Origin: an uncultured Ruminococcus sp.
GTDB lineage: Bacteria; Bacillota; Clostridia; Oscillospirales; Ruminococcaceae
Length of the DNA stretch: 10,816 nt
NCBI GenBank assembly: GCA_945876405.1
Contig: CAMCOJ010000041.1
Location: 1-10,816, forward strand
Direction of reading: 5' to 3'
A program made the position numbers and the translations under genes. Position 1 is the stretch's first letter. Every line of letters starts with the position of its first letter. Of the stretch, positions 6,726 through 10,816 are shown in pieces. The notes beneath the pieces are model-generated. The model saw only the letters and a list, made by a program, of their open reading frames with translations, ran no database searches and was not told the DNA's origin.

Positions 6726-6754
6726 TTGACTGAATAAATTTCCCGTGGTATAAT
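6726..6754 (+). promoter_or_regulatory. Strong promoter of the AI-2E/PerM-family gene
   Basis: TTGACT (6726-6731), a 17-base spacer ending in TGG, and TATAAT (6749-6754) make a near-consensus extended -10 promoter. Spacer bases ATTTC.C.TG are shared with the promoter at 5183-5211. With transcription starting near 6761, the leader before the preferred start at 6841 is about 80 bases. Confidence 0.82.
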
Positions 6755-6840
6755 TTTACTAACAAATGGAGATGACAAATAAAAAATATACTGCCACCTC
6801 AGACACTATTCAAATGCTCAATAGCAGAAAGGAAAAGAAA

Positions 6841-7971
6841 ATGGAGAAAAAAACAAAACAAAATTTATTAGTTACTGTAACAGGCGTCGTTCTCTTTGCG
6901 GCATTGATTAATTTACCGGATGTCCTGAATTTCGCAGGAAAAATTATCAGTCTTGTTCTTCCGATTATCGCAGGCGGTATTTTAGCTCTGTTTATAAGTG
7001 TTCCGATGGACGGCATAAAAAACATACTGAACAGACTCTTTAACCAAAAAAAGAAAAGACTGTCAGATAAGCTCATTCATATTCTCAGTTTCATTTTAAC
7101 CATAATATGTGTGGTATTTGTACTGATAATTGTTTTAACTCTTCTGATTCCTGAAATTACTCAGTCCGTCCAGAATTTATTTAAACAAATTAAAAACAAT
7201 ATTCCTGCATTGCTTACTTATCTTGATAAACATCAACTTCATGCAGACTGGCTTAACGACATACTTTCTGACATCAATATTGAACAGGCTATGAACCAGT
7301 TTTTAGGAGGTCTGAATATACTTTTACCGAATGTGGCGGATGCACTTTCCACAACTGTTAATTTTATTATAACAGCAGCCTTTTCAATTATTATCTCAAT
7401 TTACATCACTCTTGACCGCAGCAGGATAGGCAGACACACCGGAAAACTGATACGTGCATATTTAAAACCTGAATGGTCCTCAAATATCCTTCGTTTCTTC
7501 AGTATGTTCTATAAATCATTTACAAAATTCCTGTCCGGACAATGTGGTGAAGCGGTTATTTTAGGCACACTGATGTTTGCTGCTTTTTCTCTTTGCAGAT
7601 TACCTTACGGAAACCTTGTCGGCGTACTTACAGCTGTATGTGCAATTATCCCGTATGCAGGAGCTTTCATTTCATGCAGTATAAGTGTTTTGCTTACAAT
7701 GCTCCTTGATCCTTCTCTGGCAATTCGCTGCATTATTGTTTATCTTATTGTTCAGTTTATTGAGAATCAGTTTATCTATCCGAAAGTAGTCGGAGAATCT
7801 GTAGGCCTTTCCCCGTTCTATACACTCATTGCTGCAATGATAGGAGGTAAAATGTTTGGGATTATCGGCATTATATTTTTTATCCCCCTTATGGCAGTTG
7901 TGGTCGAGCTTTTGAAAGAAAATGTCAGCAACAGACTGAAGGAGTCTGGAGGTGTTTCAGGAAATACTTAA
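6841..7971 (+). CDS. AI-2E transporter/PerM-family membrane protein
   Basis: This 376-residue polytopic membrane protein has the usual length and motif order of the family (Pfam PF01594). Hydrophobic segments are near 8-28, 36-54, 79-104, 170-190, 235-252, 257-290, 294-308 and 325-358. The hallmark C-terminal part is present: GVLTAVCAIIPYAGAF (261-276), YLIVQFIENQFIYPKVVGES (301-320), then GLSPFY and MIGGKMFGIIGIIFFIPL. Members export or move small molecules, including AI-2 or ions; the substrate here cannot be told. The start at 6841 has AAAGGA 7 bases upstream. The frame extends to ATGs at 6766 and 6772, but these lie almost at the transcription start and lack ribosome sites. No clear terminator follows; the gene is convergent with the Fic remnant. 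Confidence 0.93.
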   Translation: MEKKTKQNLLVTVTGVVLFAALINLPDVLNFAGKIISLVLPIIAGGILALFISVPMDGIKNILNRLFNQKKKRLSDKLIHILSFILTIICVVFVLIIVLTLLIPEITQSVQNLFKQIKNNIPALLTYLDKHQLHADWLNDILSDINIEQAMNQFLGGLNILLPNVADALSTTVNFIITAAFSIIISIYITLDRSRIGRHTGKLIRAYLKPEWSSNILRFFSMFYKSFTKFLSGQCGEAVILGTLMFAAFSLCRLPYGNLVGVLTAVCAIIPYAGAFISCSISVLLTMLLDPSLAIRCIIVYLIVQFIENQFIYPKVVGESVGLSPFYTLIAAMIGGKMFGIIGIIFFIPLMAVVVELLKENVSNRLKESGGVSGNT

Positions 7972-7999
7972 AGAAAGATTCCATGGCCGTTTTATTCAT

Positions 8000-8215
8000 C
8001 GTAGCATGTCTTACTGTTTCCAGTGCAGGCAGTTTTGTTTCTATCAACGCAAAGCGGTCTTCAAAATCCTTGTAGGCTGCAAGGACAGTTCCCAGCAGAT
8101 ATTTGATAAACGGAAGAACGTCCCCGGTACCTTCATGCCATCCCTTTTGTGCCTGACCGAGTGCGTCATAATAAAGGTCTTTGTTTTTGGCAATTTTGGC
8201 TTCAAGGGAAATCAA
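8000..8215 (-). pseudogene. Fragment of a Fic-family protein (C-terminal part)
   Basis: On the minus strand the frame encodes about 72 residues: LISLEAKIAKNKDLYYDAL, KGWHEGTGDVLPFIKYLLG, VLAAYKDFEDRF and LPALETVRHAT. This resembles the helical region that follows the catalytic core in Fic/DOC proteins, where YYEAL...GWHE..N...PFI.Y.LG..L.AY is typical. The catalytic HxFxDGNGR motif, the whole N-terminal part and the C-terminal winged-helix end are absent. The frame has no plausible start of its own. It begins within the last 14 bases of the AAA-ATPase gene and fades out towards the convergent membrane gene at 7971. It is a remnant and cannot act as an AMPylase. The family call is from memory of the motif pattern. 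Confidence 0.75.
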
Positions 8216-9773
8216 ATTTTTCAATAATGCATTCATGTTTTTTATTATCCGGATTATAATTAACGCCAACAAGCAGTACATTTCTGTATCCTCTGAGGTT
8301 TCCGGAATATCTTCTTTCTTTAATTTGCCTTATCGCTGTATCTGCATTTTTGTCGTACTTAAGTTCTATAATCATAGGTGGCTTATCACCCGAATCTATT
8401 CTTGGCAGAAATGAAATATCTGCAAATCCCTTTCCGGCAGGTAATTCCCTGAATATATTGTAATATGCCGGAGCCGTAAAATATGCCATAGTTATTACAC
8501 AGCTCAGTGCGTTTTCATCGTTGTATTTTAAAACAGAGGAATATGTTTCATGTGCAATTTCAATGTATCCGGCTACCTTATCAGCATCACAGCGTATTGT
8601 TGCGTTTATAATATCATTGCATGCCTGATACAGTTTTGAAACATCACTCCAGCTGCTTTTTTTCATTGCAGAATGAAATGCCTTTGCTACTTCATAATTT
8701 GGAATATACGCCGTGCTGTCATCACAGTTATATCCCAGATAGCCAAGATGAATCAGTGCTGTCAGAGCATCATCACCTGAACTTATTTCCGACAAATCAT
8801 TCTGAAATGTTTCCGTATCAACGTATACTTTTTCACCGGCAAGCATCCTGACAACATCTTCTTTAAGCCCGTCAAAATTCATTGTCACAAATCTGTTTAT
8901 CGTACCAAATGCTGATGTATCTTTCCAGTATGATTCAAGGCTGTGATCGGTCATTGCCTGATATACAGAATCAGGGTTATACATTTCCATACCACTGATA
9001 CTATAGCCGTCATACCATGATTTTACTGAATCAAAATTCATACTGTATTTCTCACAGAGAGCTTTTGTTTCTTCTTCGGTAAATCCGAAATATGGTGTAA
9101 ATTCCCTGGATTTAATCATTGTATATTCTTTAAAATTATTCAATGCTGATTCGTCTTCTATTTTCTTTATTGGTAATATTCCTGTAATATATCCGAGAGC
9201 AAGGAATTCACGGGATTCCTCGCTTTTAAAAAGCAAATGTAAAAACTGAATATAATCATGTACAAGTTCTGGCATATCTGAAAAGTTACGCACTATACAA
9301 TCCCATTCATCAATAATGATGACAAATGCTGTTTGGGTCTTCCTGTATATTTCATCCACTATCTCCGATACATCCTGACATATATCTGTTTTTATACCTG
9401 TTTCACCTGTGATATCTGCATATAACTTTCTTTTCATACTACTCAGAACATCATGCCTGTGTCCGTCAGCCATTGACGCCATATCCAGATGAATTACATT
9501 GTATTTATTGAGATGTTTACTAAAATCAGAAGATTTTGATATTTCAAATTTTGAAAATAATTCTCTGGAATCACAGCCTTTACTGTAATATGCATCTATC
9601 ATTCTTGCAGCCTGTGATTTTCCGAAACGGCGGGCATGACTTACTGATATACAATTTTTTTCCGTTGAAATCTTTCTGTTAAGCAAATTTAAAAGTCCGC
9701 TCTTATCAACATACAGTTCATCTTCTGCTGATTTTCTGAATCCTGTATTTGACGGATTAAAGTATGTTCCCAT
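8202..9773 (-). CDS. AAA-ATPase-like protein with PD-(D/E)XK nuclease domain
   Basis: This 523-residue protein is intact. The N-terminal part (about 5-210) is an AAA-ATPase-like domain (Pfam PF09820): a P-loop-like ARRFGKSQ (47-54) and Walker B VIIIDEWD (151-158). The C-terminal part (about 410-515) is a PD-(D/E)XK nuclease-superfamily domain (PF08011) with GFADISFLPR (Asp452) and MIIELKYDK (Glu470, Lys472), followed by the QIKERRY helix. Such genes are abundant in gut Clostridia and Bacteroidetes, often in many copies. Their role is unproven; defence or mobile-element functions are suspected. The family normally has RPRRFGKS; here the Pro is Ala. The start at 9773 has GGAGG 7 bases upstream, and the in-frame ATG at 9791 has none. 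The gene stops inside the Fic remnant, which suggests past insertion or recombination. Confidence 0.93.
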   Translation of the reverse strand: MGTYFNPSNTGFRKSAEDELYVDKSGLLNLLNRKISTEKNCISVSHARRFGKSQAARMIDAYYSKGCDSRELFSKFEISKSSDFSKHLNKYNVIHLDMASMADGHRHDVLSSMKRKLYADITGETGIKTDICQDVSEIVDEIYRKTQTAFVIIIDEWDCIVRNFSDMPELVHDYIQFLHLLFKSEESREFLALGYITGILPIKKIEDESALNNFKEYTMIKSREFTPYFGFTEEETKALCEKYSMNFDSVKSWYDGYSISGMEMYNPDSVYQAMTDHSLESYWKDTSAFGTINRFVTMNFDGLKEDVVRMLAGEKVYVDTETFQNDLSEISSGDDALTALIHLGYLGYNCDDSTAYIPNYEVAKAFHSAMKKSSWSDVSKLYQACNDIINATIRCDADKVAGYIEIAHETYSSVLKYNDENALSCVITMAYFTAPAYYNIFRELPAGKGFADISFLPRIDSGDKPPMIIELKYDKNADTAIRQIKERRYSGNLRGYRNVLLVGVNYNPDNKKHECIIEKFDFP

Positions 9774-9809
9774 GATTCTGCCTCCGCTCACTATATACTT
9801 TTTTTAATT

Positions 9810-9838
9810 AGTATACCATAAATTCATATGTTAAGCAA
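9810..9838 (-). promoter_or_regulatory. Promoter of the AAA-ATPase/PD-(D/E)XK gene
   Basis: On the minus strand TTGCTT (9838-9833), a 17-base spacer ending in TGG, and TATACT (9815-9810) stand about 37 bases before the ATG at 9773. The extended -10 supports the call. It implies the gene is transcribed on its own rather than from the TfoX-domain gene upstream. Confidence 0.65.
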
Positions 9839-9875
9839 CTGCATTATTTCAGAATAATAAACACAATTAATATGA

Positions 9876-10286
9876 TCATTCCCTTAATTTGTTGATATTT
9901 TTAAGGGAACGAGTATTTGCACGATAAGGAAGATCAAGATATATATTTTTTCTCCTCTTTGCATATTCTGTTTTATTTTTTCTTTTTTTCTCCGGCAGTT
10001 CCGGATATATTGCTTCAACCAGCACTTTCAGAAATGCAGTATCATCAACATTATCAACAAGCAGCATTTCCTTTGCTCCGTCGTAAGGTATTTCCATCTG
10101 GGCATCAGGCATGAGTATTCTGGTGGCATTTACTGGTTTAATCAGAAATTTGTTGTCATAGATACCGCCTATGATTTTGCCACGGAAATAAAGAATATAT
10201 TCTCCCATCATCGCATGGTAACTTATTTCATCAAGACCTGAAAGCTGTTCCAAAATATAATCAAGATATTCTTTCGCTGAAGCCAT
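9876..10286 (-). CDS. TfoX/Sxy N-terminal-domain protein
   Basis: This 136-residue protein is mostly one TfoX N-terminal domain (Pfam PF04993), about residues 8-98: LSGLDEISYHAMMGEYILYF, then GKIIGGIYDNKFLIKP, EIPYDGAKEMLLVD and EAIYPELP. In Proteobacteria two-domain TfoX/Sxy proteins control competence. Stand-alone N-domains in Clostridia have no known job, so a competence role should not be assumed. A very basic tail follows (99-136, with KKRKNK, KRRKNIYLDLPYR and a Lys/Arg-rich end), longer than I expect for the stand-alone form, which usually stops soon after the domain. It could bind nucleic acid (inference). The start has GAGAGGAG 9 bases upstream. It lies between the SIMPL gene and the AAA-ATPase gene, all on the minus strand. 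Confidence 0.9.
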   Translation of the reverse strand: MASAKEYLDYILEQLSGLDEISYHAMMGEYILYFRGKIIGGIYDNKFLIKPVNATRILMPDAQMEIPYDGAKEMLLVDNVDDTAFLKVLVEAIYPELPEKKRKNKTEYAKRRKNIYLDLPYRANTRSLKNINKLRE

Positions 10287-10317
10287 TGAAAAATACTCCT
10301 CTCATTTTACATGTCAA

Positions 10318-10334
10318 AGCCGGACATACCGGCT
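10318..10334 (-). terminator. Short GC-rich hairpin between the SIMPL and TfoX genes
   Basis: AGCCGG and CCGGCT form a perfect 6-bp stem around a 5-base loop. On the minus strand it lies 40 bases after the SIMPL-gene stop and is followed by only TTTG, so it would be a weak terminator or an attenuator before the TfoX-domain gene. No protein-coding frame covers it. Confidence 0.35.
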
Positions 10335-10373
10335 GAGCTATCGCTTACAAATTCCTTTTACTGCATTTCTTCT

Positions 10374-10771
10374 TTATTCAATGCTCCATACTACTGTTAC
10401 TGTGTCAGTTACGTCTATATCATCAGCTTCAATATCGAAATTTATACTTTCTTCAGCCAGTTCCGAATCAATACAACTTCTCATCATCAGTTCATTTACC
10501 GGCCTTGTTACAAAATCAATTTCTCCCCATGAGTAATCAATTGTCATTATTTCTTTTAGACTAACCCCTGCAGCTGTACTAAGTACATTCGCCTTTATCT
10601 TCGAATCCTCCACTGCCTTTGCAAGAAGTTCATTCTTTGCAGATTCAGCATCTGATATTGTGTACTGTATTGAAAACTCCGGCTCACCCGGACAGTGTGA
10701 TACAACTGAAAGTACTTTTCCAAGGAGTGCATTATCAGAAGCAAATTCAAGTTTCATTCTGTGTGTATATT
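10374..10771 (-). CDS. SIMPL (DUF541)-domain protein, 5' end cut by contig edge
   Basis: About 132 codons of the C-terminal part are present. The frame stays open to the adapter junction: the residues just before the Met at 10757 read YTHR, and the run YTHRMKLEF matches the GYKFTHRLKLEF-type segment in the middle of clostridial SIMPL proteins. That Met is therefore internal and roughly the first 90 residues are missing (inferred from a usual length near 210-220). Visible family features are LGKVLSVVSHCPGEPEFSIQ, the helix AKNELLAKAVEDSKIKANVL, the AAGVSLKEIMTIDYSWGEID segment and a terminal strand ending VTVVWSIE. SIMPL/YggE proteins (Pfam PF04402) are linked to stress tolerance in some bacteria, but the molecular function is unknown. 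Confidence 0.88.
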
Positions 10772-10816
10772 CTGTCTCTTATACACATCTCCGAGCCCAC
10801 GAGACAGGCAGAAATC
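10772..10816 (-). other. Nextera adapter plus index (synthetic, not genomic)
   Basis: Bases 10772-10805 are the reverse complement of the Nextera read-2 adapter seen at 13-46, beginning with the mosaic end. They are followed by AGGCAGAA (10806-10813), the reverse complement of the index at the left end, and the first bases of the flow-cell primer. Genomic sequence ends at 10771. Confidence 0.98.

Noticed and set aside
7925..8281. A complete 118-residue gene covering the Fic-like stretch
   Set aside because: Its first 20 or so residues come from the AAA gene in another frame and its end overlaps the convergent membrane gene. Only the middle resembles Fic, and there is no ribosome site.
9840..9875. 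Small inverted repeat ATTAT...ATAAT after the TfoX-domain gene as a terminator
   Set aside because: The stem is only 5 A/T pairs and lacks a T-run on the minus strand.
10374..10757. A full-length 127-residue protein starting at 10757
   Set aside because: The frame stays open to the adapter and the residues before the Met match the SIMPL family, so this Met is internal to a truncated gene.
1..10816. Terminal inverted repeats with Tn5 mosaic ends, suggesting a 10.8-kb transposon
   Set aside because: The repeats include the sequencing index and flow-cell primer bases, so they are library adapters. No transposase gene lies inside.

Overview
This window is an assembled contig from a low-GC Gram-positive anaerobe of the class Clostridia. 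A Ruminococcus-like gut member of the Oscillospiraceae/Ruminococcaceae is the best guess. The reasons are the A+T-rich sequence, strong AGGAGG-type ribosome sites, TTGACT/TGnTATAAT promoters, a FeoA-FeoB fusion with its Cys-rich partner, a DUF1002 exported protein, and an AAA-ATPase/PD-(D/E)XK gene. The lineage is inferred from gene content only; there is no rRNA or other marker. Both ends are synthetic: bases 1-46 and 10772-10816 are Illumina Nextera read-2 adapter plus index, in inverted orientation. Biological sequence therefore runs only from 47 to 10771, and the genes at both edges are cut by the assembly, not by biology.

Left part (minus strand). A promoter near 1723-1751 drives an exported DUF1002 protein with a long acidic tail (444-1655). 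It abuts, and is probably translationally coupled to, a multi-pass membrane protein truncated at the contig edge (47-443). Upstream of these lies a wrecked SNF2-family helicase (1785-2542). Only its N-terminal region and the C-terminal helicase lobe remain, joined out of frame, and the ATPase core is gone.

Iron and redox part. A minus-strand operon encodes a FeoA-FeoB fused ferrous iron transporter (2754-5105) and the small Cys-rich FeoB-associated protein (2599-2754), with overlapping stop and start codons. Divergent from it, across a 137-bp gap holding promoters for both sides, is an uncharacterised membrane protein with paired Cys motifs (5243-6007). Next comes the most unusual gene: an HTH_3/XRE DNA-binding domain fused to what reads as a desulforedoxin plus superoxide-reductase (desulfoferrodoxin) module (6092-6676). 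Most iron ligands are kept, but one His seems to be replaced by Asn. A hairpin terminator follows, then a PerM/AI-2E-family membrane protein (6841-7971) whose promoter is nearly a copy of the one in front of 5243.

Right part (minus strand). An intact AAA-ATPase-like/PD-(D/E)XK gene (8202-9773) ends inside the remnant of a Fic-family gene (about 8000-8215). A TfoX-N-domain protein (9876-10286) and the 3' part of a SIMPL/DUF541-domain gene (10374-10771) complete the window. The clearest functional theme is ferrous iron uptake next to a possible iron- or superoxide-sensing regulator. The helicase and Fic remnants, and the AAA-ATPase gene, suggest accessory turnover on either side of it. No tRNA, rRNA, CRISPR array, riboswitch or complete mobile element was seen. 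No biological stretch longer than 300 bases lacks a gene or gene remnant.
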